Below are positions 42,950 through 52,036 of a stretch of 64,000 nt of DNA, piece after piece. The position numbers and the translations under genes were made by a program. Within the stretch, counting starts at the first letter, position 1; each line of letters begins with the position of its first letter. The stretch is from Rhodanobacter sp. FDAARGOS 1247. GTDB lineage: Bacteria; Pseudomonadota; Gammaproteobacteria; Xanthomonadales; Rhodanobacteraceae. Under the pieces are notes generated by a model. That model searched no databases and was not told the DNA's origin. It was given only the letters and a program-made list of their open reading frames with translations. Location: contig NZ_CP069535.1 of assembly GCF_016889805.1 (NCBI RefSeq), forward strand, positions 1,550,001-1,614,000, given 5' to 3'.

Positions 42950-44338
42950 ATGGCGCTTACCCCGGCCCGCACCATGCCCGGCGTGCTCGAGCTGCTGCCG
43001 CTCGACCAGATCGCATTCCAGCGCATGCTCGACGTGATCCGCCGCAACTACGAGCGTTTCGGTTTCCTGGCCATCGAAACGCCGGTCATCGAGTTCTCCG
43101 ACGTGCTGCTGACCAAGACCGGCGGCGAGACCGAGCGCCAGGTCTATTTCGTGCAGTCCACCGGCGCGCTCAACGCGGCCGGCAAGGTCGACGAAGGCAT
43201 GCCGGAACTGGCGCTGCGCTTCGACCTCACCGTGCCGTTGGCGCGTTACGTGGCCGAGCACGAGCGTGACCTGAGCTTCCCGTTCCGTCGCTACCAGATG
43301 CAGAAGGTGTACCGCGGCGAGCGCGCCCAGCGCGGTCGCTTCCGCGAGTTCTACCAGTGCGACATCGACGTGATCGGCAAGGACTCGCTGTCGGTGCGCT
43401 ACGACGCCGAGATTCCCGCGGTGATCCACAGCGTGTTCCGCGAGCTGGACATCGGTCCGTTCACCATCCACATGAACAACCGCAAGCTGATGCGTGGCTA
43501 CTTCGAAAGCCTGGGCGTGCTCGACGCCGAGCAGCAGATGCTGGTGCTGCGCGAGGTGGACAAGCTGGACAAGCGCGGCGCCGACTACGTGCGCGACACG
43601 CTGACCGGCGCAGCCTTCGGCCTCGACCCCGAGGTGACGGCGAAGATCCTCGCCTTCGTGCAGGTGCGCTCCACCTCGCTGCAGGACGCGCTGGACAAGC
43701 TCGATGCGCTGGGCCCTGGCCCGGAGGCGATGGAGCAGGGCCGCGCCGAGCTGAAGGAGGTGCTGAACCTGATCCACGCGTTCGGCGTGCCCGAAAGCGC
43801 GTACGCGCTGAACCTGTCGATCGCCCGCGGCCTCGACTATTACACCGGCACGGTCTACGAAACGACATTGAACGACCACCCGCAGATCGGCTCGATCTGT
43901 TCCGGCGGTCGCTACGAGAACCTGGCCGGCCAGTACACCAAGTCGCACCTGCCCGGCGTGGGCATCTCGATCGGCCTGACCCGGCTGTACTGGCAGCTGC
44001 GCGACGCCGGCCTGATCGACACGGCCAAAAGCACGGTCGACGTGCTGGTGACCCAGATGGACGAGGCGCAGCTGCCCGCCTACCTGGCGCTGGCCGGCGA
44101 ACTGCGCGGCGCCGGCATCGCCACCGAGGTGGTGCTGGAAGGCGGCAAGCTGGGCAAGCAGTTCAAGTACGCCGACCGCGCCGGCATCCGCTTCGTGATC
44201 GTGCTGGGCGAGGACGAAATCGCCAAGGGCATGGTCACGGTCAAGGACCTGCGCCGCGAGGACCAGTTCGAAGTGGCGCGCAGCGAGCTGATCAAGACGC
44301 TGCGCGTGGAGCTGGAGCAGGCCGCGGCGATGGGTTGA
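42950..44338 (+). CDS. hisS: histidyl-tRNA synthetase
   Basis: This class II synthetase charges tRNA-His. The 462-residue product has motif 2 [18 protein letters not shown] (about 117-134) and the histidine-specific [13 protein letters not shown] (about 290). [10 protein letters not shown] and [11 protein letters not shown] (about 320-350) complete the active site. ATG at 42950 follows AGAGGATTCC. The frame is open to 42821, but upstream codons are not conserved-looking. Confidence 0.95.
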   Translation: MALTPARTMPGVLELLPLDQIAFQRMLDVIRRNYERFGFLAIETPVIEFSDVLLTKTGGETERQVYFVQSTGALNAAGKVDEGMPELALRFDLTVPLARYVAEHERDLSFPFRRYQMQKVYRGERAQRGRFREFYQCDIDVIGKDSLSVRYDAEIPAVIHSVFRELDIGPFTIHMNNRKLMRGYFESLGVLDAEQQMLVLREVDKLDKRGADYVRDTLTGAAFGLDPEVTAKILAFVQVRSTSLQDALDKLDALGPGPEAMEQGRAELKEVLNLIHAFGVPESAYALNLSIARGLDYYTGTVYETTLNDHPQIGSICSGGRYENLAGQYTKSHLPGVGISIGLTRLYWQLRDAGLIDTAKSTVDVLVTQMDEAQLPAYLALAGELRGAGIATEVVLEGGKLGKQFKYADRAGIRFVIVLGEDEIAKGMVTVKDLRREDQFEVARSELIKTLRVELEQAAAMG

Positions 44339-44381
44339 TGGTGTTGCGGGTTGACGCAAAGCATCATCTTCCACAGCCGTC

Positions 44382-44452
44382 ATTCCCGCGAAAGCGGGAA
44401 TCCACCTTGGTGTTGCGACAAAGTCAAAATGGATTCCCGCTTTCGCGGGAAT
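44382..44452. repeat. pair of REP-like palindromes
   Basis: ATTCCCGCGAAAGCGGGAAT (44382-44401) and ATTCCCGCTTTCGCGGGAAT (44433-44452) are 20-base palindromes in inverted arrangement. They belong to the widespread class that yields SRHSRESGNP when translated. They lie between hisS and the GIY-YIG gene. The translation of this region explains the spurious N-terminal extension of that gene. Confidence 0.85.
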
Positions 44453-44485
44453 GAAGGCGAGAAAACGAACTTCACGGAGACATGG

Positions 44486-44779
44486 ATGACTCCCAGGCAA
44501 CCGGCCGTCTACATCATGGCCAGCGGCGAACGCGGCACGCTCTACATCGGCGTGACGGGAAACCTCAGGCTGCGTGTGTGGGAACACCGGGACGGTGTGG
44601 TTGAAGGTTTCACCAGGCGTTACGGCGTGAAGCAGCTGGGGTGGTTTGAGTTCCATCCCGACTTTCCGTCGGCGATCACGCGCGAGACGCAGCTCAAGCG
44701 GTGGAATCGCGCGTGGAAGCTGGAGTTGGTTGAAGCAGGCAATCCGCAGTGGCGGGATCTCTGGGAAGATTTGCTGTAG
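44486..44779 (+). CDS. small GIY-YIG family nuclease-like protein
   Basis: This 97-residue single-domain protein has the YVI-like AVYIMAS (about 7-13), GTLYIGVTGN (about 17-26) and an arginine-rich helix (LRLRVWEHRDG). A TRETQLKRWNR segment supplies the glutamate that binds magnesium. This is the UvrC/Slx1-type nuclease fold. ATG at 44486 follows GGAGAC. The function is unknown. REP-like palindromes lie on both sides. Confidence 0.85.
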   Translation: MTPRQPAVYIMASGERGTLYIGVTGNLRLRVWEHRDGVVEGFTRRYGVKQLGWFEFHPDFPSAITRETQLKRWNRAWKLELVEAGNPQWRDLWEDLL

Positions 44780-44823
44780 CACGGGCGCTCATCGTTATGA
44801 GTGTCCGGTAACGGAAAGTATGG

Positions 44824-44843
44824 ATTTCCGCCTTCGCGGGAAT
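44824..44843. repeat. third REP-like palindrome
   Basis: ATTTCCGCCTTCGCGGGAAT differs from the two palindromes at 44382-44452 by a few bases. It lies just before the lyase start. Confidence 0.7.
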
Positions 44844-44870
44844 GACGCAACAGATGCGGAGCATTTTTCA

Positions 44871-46766
44871 GTGAGCAAAACGATTCTTCTCGACGGCAGC
44901 AGCCTGACGCGTGCGCAGCTGGTGGCGGTGGCGCGGCAGGGGGCCTCGGTGGCGCTGGATCAGGCGCAGCTCGCACGCGTGCAGCGCGCCGCGGATTTCC
45001 TCGCCGAAAAGGTCAGCTGCGGGGAGCCGACCTACGGCGTCACCACCGGCTTCGGCAGCAACGCCGACAAGCTGCTGGGCGCGCACCGCGTGCGCGACGA
45101 GCTGCCGGCCAGCCACGCCGGCGCGCCCGAGGGCACGCTGATGGAGGAACTGCAGCACAACCTGATCATCACCCACGCGGTATGCGTGGGTAAGCCCTTT
45201 GGCGAGGACGTGGTGCGGGCGATGTTGCTGATCCGCATCAACACCTTGATGCGCGGGCATTCGGGCATCCGCGTCAGCACGCTCGAAGCGTTGACCGCGA
45301 TGCTCAATGCCGGCGTGGTGCCGGTGGTGCCGGAGAAGGGTTCGGTGGGCGCCAGCGGCGACCTGGCGCCGTTGTCGCATCTGGCGATCGTGCTGCTGGG
45401 CGGCGGCGAGGCGTTCCATCGCGGCGAGCGGATGAGCGGTGGCGAGGCGCTGAAGCGCGCCGGACTCCAGCCGATCCGCCTGTCGTTCAAGGAAGGCCTG
45501 GCGCTGAACAACGGCACCGCGCAGATGCTGGCCACCGGCGCGCTGGCGCTGGACACGCTGGAGGCCTTGCTGGACACGGCCGACGTGGCGGCGGCGATGA
45601 CCCTCGACGCGTTCGCCGGCCGCAGCGGCGCGCTGCGCCCGGAAGTGCACGCCTTGCGCCCGCATCCGGGCCAGGTGGACGTGGCGGCGCGCGTGCGCGA
45701 GCGGCTGGCCGGCTCGACCCTGCTCGACATTCCGTATCACCTGGTGCCGCGCTTCAAGTCGTGGACCGCCGAGGCGTGGAGCGAACCGGACGACCAGGCG
45801 CTCAGCTTCGACATCGGCTGGGATTGGGTGCCGGCCAACCAGCGCCACGGTCGCGAGGCGTTCTACAGCCGCTTCCTGCCGTTCAAGGGCGGCAAGAAGC
45901 ACCAGCCGCAGGATGCCTACAGCCTGCGCTGCATGCCGCAGGTGCATGGCGCGGTGCGCGATGCGTGGGCGCAGGCGTGCCGGGTGTTCGACATCGAACT
46001 GAACGCGGTCACCGACAATCCGCTGATCTTCCCCGACAGCGACGACGCGCAGTTCATCGAGGAGCAGGTGATCTCGGCCGGCCATTTCCACGGCATGCCG
46101 CTGGCGCTGGCGATGAGCTACGTGAAGGCGGCGATCCCGGTGCTGGCGTCGATCTCCGAGCGCCGGCTCAACAAGCTGGTCGACCCGGCCACGAATGATG
46201 GTTTGCCGGCCTTTCTCACCGGCAACGAGGATGGCACCGATTCCGGTTTCATGATCGTGCAGTACACCGCGGCGGCGCTGGTCAACGACCTGGCCACCCG
46301 GGCGCATCCGGCCAGCGTGTATTCGGTGCCGACCAGCGCGAATGCCGAGGATCACGTCTCGATGGGCGCCAACGAGGCGCGCCACGTGCTGGAGATGATG
46401 GAGGACCTCGGCCACGTGCTGGCGCTGGAGCTGTACACCGCGGCGCAGGCGCTGGACTACCGCCAGGAGATGCTCAACGCGGCCCGCCGGCTGGCCACGC
46501 GCGGTGGCTGGCAGGCGCTGGCGGCGAAGATCGCCAACGCGCCGCGCGAAGACCAGCCGCACCACCCGCAGTTCGTCGCCGAGGTGCAGCAACTGGCCGC
46601 GGCACTGGCCGGCGCGGGCGACTTCCACGCCGGCGTCAGCGTGCGCGAAGCCCACGCGGTGCTGCGCGGGCAGATCGGTTTCATGCATCGCGACCGCGCG
46701 ATGGACGGCGACATCCGCGCGGTCTGCGCACTCGTGCGGGATGGCGCGTTTCGCGCCGGCCACTGA
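44871..46766 (+). CDS. aromatic amino acid ammonia-lyase with an insert (HAL-like)
   Basis: It eliminates ammonia from histidine, phenylalanine or tyrosine. The MIO-forming triad A161-S162-G163 lies in GASGDLAPLSH, with TYGVTTGFG near residue 57. The selectivity position reads ITHA, closer to the S-H of histidine lyases than to the H-L of tyrosine lyases. The product is 631 residues against about 510 for HutH. About 65 residues (roughly 282-346, TLLDIPYHLVPRF...GGKKHQ) are inserted before QDAYSLRC, with extra C-terminal sequence. No hut genes are adjacent. The start is GTG at 44871 after CGGAG. Confidence 0.85.
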   Translation: MSKTILLDGSSLTRAQLVAVARQGASVALDQAQLARVQRAADFLAEKVSCGEPTYGVTTGFGSNADKLLGAHRVRDELPASHAGAPEGTLMEELQHNLIITHAVCVGKPFGEDVVRAMLLIRINTLMRGHSGIRVSTLEALTAMLNAGVVPVVPEKGSVGASGDLAPLSHLAIVLLGGGEAFHRGERMSGGEALKRAGLQPIRLSFKEGLALNNGTAQMLATGALALDTLEALLDTADVAAAMTLDAFAGRSGALRPEVHALRPHPGQVDVAARVRERLAGSTLLDIPYHLVPRFKSWTAEAWSEPDDQALSFDIGWDWVPANQRHGREAFYSRFLPFKGGKKHQPQDAYSLRCMPQVHGAVRDAWAQACRVFDIELNAVTDNPLIFPDSDDAQFIEEQVISAGHFHGMPLALAMSYVKAAIPVLASISERRLNKLVDPATNDGLPAFLTGNEDGTDSGFMIVQYTAAALVNDLATRAHPASVYSVPTSANAEDHVSMGANEARHVLEMMEDLGHVLALELYTAAQALDYRQEMLNAARRLATRGGWQALAAKIANAPREDQPHHPQFVAEVQQLAAALAGAGDFHAGVSVREAHAVLRGQIGFMHRDRAMDGDIRAVCALVRDGAFRAGH

Positions 46767-46791
46767 TTCGACTTTCCAGGGAATACATCTC

Positions 46792-47190
46792 ATGAGCCTG
46801 ATCCAGACCCCGGTGTCCTACGGCGAACTGATCGACAAGATCACCATCCTCGAAATCAAGTCGCGCCGCATCGCCGACGAGGCGAAACTGGCCAACGTGC
46901 GCAACGAGCTGGACCTGCTCAACGCCACCTGGGCCAACGATGCAGCCTCGCAAACCGACATCTCGGACGAGCGCGCCCGCCTGCTGGCGGTGAACGAGCT
47001 GCTGTGGGACATCGAGGACCAGATCCGCCTGAAGGAGCGCGCCCAGGCGTTCGACCAGGAGTTCATCGAACTGGCCCGCGCGGTGTATTTCCGCAACGAC
47101 GAGCGGGCCGCGTTCAAGCGCGAGATCAACCTCAAGCTCGGCTCGCAGCTGGTCGAGGAAAAGTCGTACCAGGATTACCGCGCGGTCTGA
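46792..47190 (+). CDS. DUF6165 family protein
   Basis: This 132-residue helical protein opens IQTPVSYGELIDKITILEIKSRRI and ends with KLGSQLVEEKSYQDY. The family is small, cytoplasmic and often found next to lipopolysaccharide genes. Its function is unknown. ATG at 46792 lies 25 bases after the lyase stop, and the heptosyltransferase gene converges on it. Confidence 0.75.
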   Translation: MSLIQTPVSYGELIDKITILEIKSRRIADEAKLANVRNELDLLNATWANDAASQTDISDERARLLAVNELLWDIEDQIRLKERAQAFDQEFIELARAVYFRNDERAAFKREINLKLGSQLVEEKSYQDYRAV

Positions 47191-47202
47191 GTCGCCGGCG
47201 TT

Positions 47203-48255
47203 TCAGCCGAGGCCGAGTTCCCGTGCCGCGGCCTCGTAGCGTTCGACCACGTCGCCGACGCTGATCAGGTCCATCACGCCGGGCTTCTCGATCTTGCTGC
47301 CCCAGGGAAGATCGCCGCCCGGCTTGCCCAGGTACTTGCGCGCCGCCTCGTCGTATTTGTTCACGCACCAGCGGCGATCGGAGTACGGCCCGGAGCGATC
47401 CGGATTGCTCGCGGCATGCAGGCCCAGCACCTTCGTGCCCACCGCGTTGGCCATGTGCATCGGGCCGGAGTCGGGAGTCAGCAGCAGCTGCGCCCGGCCC
47501 AGCATGGCCAGCAGCTTCTTCAGCGTGTCCTTGCCGGTGAGGTCGAGCGGCTGGCGCTGGCAGGCCGCCAGCACCGCATCGGCCATCGCCCGTTCGCCGG
47601 CGGAAGGCCCGCCGATCAGCGCCACGCGCCAGCCCCGCGTGGCGGCATGATCCATGACCGCCGCGTAGCGTTCCGGCCGCCAGTTGCGCAGCGCATGGCT
47701 GGAGGTGGGACTGACCAGCAGGGTGGGCACGTCGCCGGGCAGCTGTTCGGCGGCCCATGCATGCGCCTCGTCCGGAATCGGGATATCCCAGCGCACCCGG
47801 GTCTGCTTCAGGCCGAGCGGCTCGCAAAAGCTGCCGATCGCATCAAGCACGTGTTCGCCACTGCGCGCCGGGATGCGTTCGTTGATGACCAGCCCGTGCA
47901 GATCCTTCGAACGCGCGCGGTCATAGCCGACGCGGCGATCGGCGCTGATGCCCAGGCTCAGCAGGTTCGAGCGCATCGCCACCTGCATCTGCAGCAGGGC
48001 ATCGAAGCGCTGTCCGCGCAGCGCCGCGTGCACCGCACGCATGCCGGCCCAGCCGGCGGCCTTGTCGAAGGTGACGAACTCCACGCCGGGCAGGTCGCCG
48101 ACCAGCTTGCGTTCGAGCTTGCCCACGATCCACGTCAGCGACGTGTCCGGCCATGCCTGCTGCAGGGTGCGCAGCAGCGGCACCACGTGGGTGACGTCGC
48201 CGATGGCGGAGGTGCGCAGCAGGCAGATCGAGGCGGGTGTCGGGTTCGGGGTCAT
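47203..48255 (-). CDS. heptosyltransferase-like GT9 glycosyltransferase
   Basis: This 350-residue GT9 enzyme adds ADP-heptose to the lipopolysaccharide inner core. The opening ICLLRTSAIGDVTHVVPLL is the classic ADP-heptose transferase start. The C-terminal LLLTPDSGPMHMANAVG region (about 268-285) is the nucleotide-sugar site. It could be WaaC, WaaF or WaaQ; sequence alone does not separate them. ATG at 48255 is chosen; the frame continues upstream. It is divergent from the Kdo kinase gene across 35 bases. Confidence 0.87.
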   Translation of the reverse strand: MTPNPTPASICLLRTSAIGDVTHVVPLLRTLQQAWPDTSLTWIVGKLERKLVGDLPGVEFVTFDKAAGWAGMRAVHAALRGQRFDALLQMQVAMRSNLLSLGISADRRVGYDRARSKDLHGLVINERIPARSGEHVLDAIGSFCEPLGLKQTRVRWDIPIPDEAHAWAAEQLPGDVPTLLVSPTSSHALRNWRPERYAAVMDHAATRGWRVALIGGPSAGERAMADAVLAACQRQPLDLTGKDTLKKLLAMLGRAQLLLTPDSGPMHMANAVGTKVLGLHAASNPDRSGPYSDRRWCVNKYDEAARKYLGKPGGDLPWGSKIEKPGVMDLISVGDVVERYEAAARELGLG

Positions 48256-48290
48256 GGGGCCTGGGTTAGAATCGTGGGCATTCACCGGGC

Positions 48291-49022
48291 ATGATGATGC
48301 AGGAACGAACCCACAACGATGCCGAAGGCGCGATTCTGTTCGACGCGACGGTGTCGTCACAAGTCGGGCATGAATGGTTCGCCGCGGATTACTGGGGCGA
48401 ACGCGGTGCGTTGCGGACGCAGTCGGGTGGCCGCGGCGGCGTCGCGATCATCACCACGCCGATCGGCGAATGCGTGCTGCGGCATTATCGCCGCGGTGGC
48501 CTGGTGGCGGCACTGATGGGTGATCGCTATCTGTGGACGGGCGCCGTGCGCAGCCGTCCGTTTGCGGAATTCCGCCTGCTGGCCGAGATCGCCCGGCTGG
48601 AGTTGCCCGGCCCGGTCGTGGTGGCCGCGCGCTATCGCCGGCATGGCCTGTTCTACAGCGCCGACCTGATCACCCGCCGCATCGCCGACGCGCAGACCCT
48701 GGCCGAATGCCTGGCAAGCGGGCGGATGGACGGCGAACTGGCCGAAGAGGTCGGTGCGCTGGTGGCACGCTTTCACCGCGTCGGCGTCTGGCACGCCGAT
48801 CTCAATGCGCACAATGTGCTGGTGACGCCGGAGCAGCTGTACCTGATCGACTTCGATCGCGGACGCATGCGCATTCCCGCCGAAAGCTGGCGAAAAGCCA
48901 ACCTGCAACGCCTGCGCCGCTCGCTGCTCAAGCTTGGCGCTGCCGCCGCGGGCGAAGCGGCGTTCGAGGAAACCCTGTGGCAACCCCTGCTGTACCGCTA
49001 TGGGCGTACGCTCAATCCATGA
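48291..49022 (+). CDS. kdkA: 3-deoxy-D-manno-octulosonic acid (Kdo) kinase
   Basis: It phosphorylates the Kdo residue of the lipopolysaccharide core with ATP. The protein-kinase-like catalytic loop is VWHADLNAHNVLV (about 167-179) and the metal-binding segment is LIDFDRGR (about 186). The 243-residue size is right. Three adjacent ATGs (48291, 48294, 48297) are possible starts. The last four bases overlap the next gene (ATGA). Confidence 0.88.
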   Translation: MMMQERTHNDAEGAILFDATVSSQVGHEWFAADYWGERGALRTQSGGRGGVAIITTPIGECVLRHYRRGGLVAALMGDRYLWTGAVRSRPFAEFRLLAEIARLELPGPVVVAARYRRHGLFYSADLITRRIADAQTLAECLASGRMDGELAEEVGALVARFHRVGVWHADLNAHNVLVTPEQLYLIDFDRGRMRIPAESWRKANLQRLRRSLLKLGAAAAGEAAFEETLWQPLLYRYGRTLNP

Positions 49023-49777
49023 ACTGGCATCTGAACTTTCTCGGCGTCGGCGCGGCGCACGCGGCGGAGCTCGGCTCCTCCGCGGCGGTGCTCGAGCGCG
49101 ATGGCGTGCCGCTGCTGCTGGTCGATTGCGGCCCCGATACGCTGGACCGCTACATGGCGACCTACGACGCGCTGCCGTCGGCCATCTTCATCACGCACAC
49201 CCACATGGACCATGTCGCCGGACTGGAGCGGCTGTTCATCAAGCTGTGGTTCGACGGGCACCTGCGCGGTACCACCCGCGTCTTCCTGCATGCCGGCCTG
49301 ATGCCCTGGTTGCAGGCGCGCGTGGCGGACTACCCCGGCGTGCTGGCCGAAGGGGGCGTGAACTTCTGGGAAGCGTTCCGGCTGATCCCGTGCACGCGCG
49401 GCTTCTGGCTGGACGGCTTGTGGTTCGACGTGTTCGCCACCCGCCACCACGTGCCGGGAACCTCGTACGGACTCGCCCTGGACGGCTGCTTCGCCTATAC
49501 CGGCGACACCCGGCCGATCCCCGAGGTGCTGGCGCGCCATGCCGGGGGCACGGGGCTGATCGCCCACGACTGCAGTCTGGTCGGCAACCCCTCGCACACC
49601 GGCATCGACGACATCGAACGCGAATACCCCGCAGCGCTGCGTCGGCAGATGATCCTCTATCACTACGGCAGCGCTGCCGATGGTGAAGCGCTGGCCGCCC
49701 GTGGTTATCGTGTGGCTGCCACGGGCGAGCGTGTTGCGCTGGCGCCACCTTCTGCGCCTCGCGCTGATGCTGGCTGA
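49019..49777 (+). CDS. MBL-fold metallo-hydrolase
   Basis: This 252-residue protein has the full metal motif THTHMDHVAGLERL (about 59-72). LLLVDCGPDTL precedes it and later FATRHHVPGTSYGL and CFAYTGDTRPIP supply further ligands. It resembles the RNase Z-like or beta-lactamase-like hydrolase group. ATG at 49019 overlaps the kdkA stop, so it is translated with it. Substrate unknown. Confidence 0.87.
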   Translation: MNWHLNFLGVGAAHAAELGSSAAVLERDGVPLLLVDCGPDTLDRYMATYDALPSAIFITHTHMDHVAGLERLFIKLWFDGHLRGTTRVFLHAGLMPWLQARVADYPGVLAEGGVNFWEAFRLIPCTRGFWLDGLWFDVFATRHHVPGTSYGLALDGCFAYTGDTRPIPEVLARHAGGTGLIAHDCSLVGNPSHTGIDDIEREYPAALRRQMILYHYGSAADGEALAARGYRVAATGERVALAPPSAPRADAG

Positions 49778-49871
49778 GCGACCTGGTCGCTTGCCTGTAT
49801 CCGAGCCTGCGGCTATCCTTCCGCTTCTTTGTCGGGCAACGCATGCTTGGCAGAGGCGGTTTCACCCATGC

Positions 49872-49961
49872 GGAGAGGTGTCCGAGTGGTTGAAGGAGCA
49901 CGCCTGGAAAGTGTGTATAGGGTAAAACCTATCGCGGGTTCGAATCCCGCTCTCTCCGCCA
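49872..49961 (+). tRNA. tRNA-Ser (GGA anticodon)
   Basis: The 90-base gene has the long variable arm of tRNA-Ser. The acceptor pairs GGAGAG with CTCTCC, and CCA is encoded at 49959-49961. The anticodon loop CTGGAAA reads GGA, for UCC and UCU. The TTCGAAT T-loop is normal. It lies before the 4.5S RNA. Confidence 0.95.
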
Positions 49962-49996
49962 GTGAGTGAAACCGTACGACGCAGGCTGAGGTTCGA

Positions 49997-50019
49997 CAAA
50001 TTCGTCTGGAACGAATTTG
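49997..50019. terminator. hairpin after tRNA-Ser
   Basis: CAAATTCGT-CTGGA-ACGAATTTG is a 9-base perfect inverted repeat about 36 bases after the tRNA. A second stem lies at 50036-50054. Either could be a processing or termination signal. Confidence 0.35.
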
Positions 50020-50035
50020 GACAACCGCAGGCTGG

Positions 50036-50054
50036 CCCCTCGCGGAGCGAGGGG
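50036..50054. terminator. second hairpin after tRNA-Ser
   Basis: CCCCTCGC-GGA-GCGAGGGG is an 8-base perfect stem with a 3-base loop. No T-run follows. Confidence 0.4.
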
Positions 50055-50076
50055 TGAGGTCCAGGATGGTCCGAGC

Positions 50077-50094
50077 AATCCCGCTCTCTCCGCC
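50077..50094. repeat. duplicate of the tRNA-Ser 3' end (att-like)
   Basis: The 18 bases AATCCCGCTCTCTCCGCC repeat 49943-49960, the 3' end of tRNA-Ser. Such copies are left by integrases that use a tRNA end. No integrase or cargo gene lies between the two copies. Confidence 0.6.
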
Positions 50095-50170
50095 GGAATT
50101 CGAGTAGTGCGACAGCCTTGACGGGCTGGCGCAACAGCAAAACAACCAAGCGATATCGCTTGACGTCCAT

Positions 50171-50281
50171 GGTGGCCCCGTCGGTCCCCCCGCGACGATA
50201 GTTCGCAAACTCCGCCAGGTCCGGAAGGAAGCAACGGTAGCGAATGATTCGGGTGCCGGGGTGTGGCTGGCGGGGCCGCCG
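50171..50281 (+). ncRNA. ffs: signal recognition particle 4.5S RNA
   Basis: The core CCAGGTCCGGAAGGAAGCA is the conserved SRP RNA domain IV with GGAA tetraloop, and GTGCCGGGGTGTGGCTGG follows it. The ends GGTGGCCCC and GGGGCCGCC pair. It forms the SRP with Ffh for co-translational membrane targeting. It sits just before dnaX, as in other gammaproteobacteria. The ends are estimated to within a few bases. Confidence 0.92.
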
Positions 50282-50356
50282 CCATTTCGGGCGTGCCGTT
50301 ACTGACTTGGCCGCCCCGACTTGGCACAATCGGTCTTTGCCCCAACGTTGGTAGCC

Positions 50357-52036
50357 ATGTCCTATCAAGTACTCGCCCGCAAGTGGCGTCCGCGCAAGTT
50401 CGCCGAACTGGTCGGGCAGGAACACGTGGTGCGTGCGCTGACCAACGCGCTTGATACCGGCCGCATGCACCACGCCTACCTGTTCACCGGCACCCGCGGC
50501 GTCGGCAAGACCACCATCGCGCGCATCTTCGCCAAGTCGCTGAATTGCGAGCGCGGCCAGTCGGCTGATCCCTGCGGCGAGTGCTCGGTGTGCGTGGCGG
50601 TGGACGAGGGGCGCTTCGTCGACCTGCTGGAGATCGATGCGGCCAGCAACACCGGCGTGGACGACGTGCGCGAGGTGATCGAGAACGCCCAGTACGCACC
50701 GTCGCGCGGCCGCTTCAAGGTGTACCTGGTCGACGAGGTGCACATGCTGTCGAAGAACGCGTTCAACGCGTTGCTGAAGACGCTGGAAGAACCACCGCCG
50801 CACGTGAAGTTCCTGCTTGCCACCACCGACCCGCAGAAGCTGCCGGTGACGGTGCTGTCGCGCTGCCTGAAGTTCAACCTGAAGCGGCTGCTGCCGGAAC
50901 AGATCTCCGGCCAGATGCGACACATCCTGGGCGCCGAGAACATCAGCTACGACGACAGCGCGATCGGCGAGCTGGCACGCGCCGCCGACGGTTCGCTGCG
51001 CGATGGCCTGTCGTTGCTGGATCAGGCGATCGCCTACGGCGGCGGTGCGTTGCATGCCGACGACGTGCGCACGATGCTGGGCAGCGTGGCGCGGGGGCAG
51101 GTACTGGGCGTGCTCGATGCGCTGGCCGCCGGCGACGGCGAGCGGCTGCTGGCCGAGTGCCGGCAGATCGCGTCGTATTCGCCGGATTTCGGCGGCGTGC
51201 TGGACGATATCGCCAGCGTGCTGCACCGCCTGCAGCTGATCCAGCTGATTCCCGGCTATCGCCCCGACGAAGCCAGCGAGGACGACGGCGAGCTGTCGTC
51301 GCTGGCCGAACGGATCACGCCCGAAGACGTGCAGCTGTACTACCAGATCGCCACCTCGGGCCGGCGTGATCTCGCATTGGCACCGGATGCGCGCACCGGT
51401 TTCGAGATGGCCCTGCTGCGCATGCTGGCGTTCCGTCCCGGCGACGGCGCGCCGTCGGCGCGCGTCGAGCGACCGGCGAGCAATCAAGCTGCCGCACCGC
51501 GTCCGCCCGCGCCCGCGCCCGCGCGTGCTTCCGCGGCGCCGGCACGTGCAGTGGAAGTTTCGGCTCCTCCGATGGCCGCTGCGCCAGCGCCAGCGCCCGC
51601 GCCGGCTGTTCCCGTGACGCGCGACGCCGATGGCCTGCCCGATTGGGAATCGCTGATCGAGCGCGCCGGCCTGCGTGGCCCGTTCAGCGTGCTGGCGCAG
51701 AACGCCATCCTGCGTGAACGCGACGGCCAGACCCTGGTGCTGGCCCTGCAACCGGCGCACATGAGCATGGCGGTCGAGCCGATGGTCAGCCAGATGGAGG
51801 AGCGCATCGGCAACGCGCTGGGCGAGCGCATCAAGCTGCGTTTCGTGAGCCAGAACCAGGCCGCCGCCGCGCAGACCCCCGCGGCTCGCGCCGCGCAGGC
51901 ACGCAGCAGCGCACAGGCCGCTGCCGAGCAGGCGATCGAGGACGATCCGCTGGTGCAGACGCTGAAGCGCGATTTCGGCGCACGCGTGGTGCCGCAATCC
52001 ATCAAGCCCTTTGACAACGAATCCGGAGCCAGGTGA
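50357..52036 (+). CDS. dnaX: DNA polymerase III subunit gamma/tau
   Basis: It is the clamp-loader ATPase of the replicase. The 559-residue product opens MSYQVLARKWRPRKFAELVG, with Walker A GTRGVGKT (residues 45-52) and the zinc cysteines C64, C73, C76 and C79. DEVH (126-129) and the SRC motif in LSRCLKFNLK follow. An alanine/proline-rich linker (about 370-425) leads to the tau-type C-terminal domain. I see no slippery run for a programmed frameshift to gamma. ATG at 50357 is chosen; the stop overlaps the ybaB start. Confidence 0.95.
   Translation: MSYQVLARKWRPRKFAELVGQEHVVRALTNALDTGRMHHAYLFTGTRGVGKTTIARIFAKSLNCERGQSADPCGECSVCVAVDEGRFVDLLEIDAASNTGVDDVREVIENAQYAPSRGRFKVYLVDEVHMLSKNAFNALLKTLEEPPPHVKFLLATTDPQKLPVTVLSRCLKFNLKRLLPEQISGQMRHILGAENISYDDSAIGELARAADGSLRDGLSLLDQAIAYGGGALHADDVRTMLGSVARGQVLGVLDALAAGDGERLLAECRQIASYSPDFGGVLDDIASVLHRLQLIQLIPGYRPDEASEDDGELSSLAERITPEDVQLYYQIATSGRRDLALAPDARTGFEMALLRMLAFRPGDGAPSARVERPASNQAAAPRPPAPAPARASAAPARAVEVSAPPMAAAPAPAPAPAVPVTRDADGLPDWESLIERAGLRGPFSVLAQNAILRERDGQTLVLALQPAHMSMAVEPMVSQMEERIGNALGERIKLRFVSQNQAAAAQTPAARAAQARSSAQAAAEQAIEDDPLVQTLKRDFGARVVPQSIKPFDNESGAR

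Noticed and set aside
44382..44452. CRISPR array
   Set aside because: Only two palindromes in inverted orientation, without regular spacers or cas genes.
49872..50094. A second tRNA-Ser
   Set aside because: Only the last 18 bases of the tRNA recur; there is no acceptor, D arm or anticodon arm at the second site.
50357..52036. Programmed frameshift in dnaX
   Set aside because: No A-AAA-AAG type slippery run was found in the region where gamma would end.
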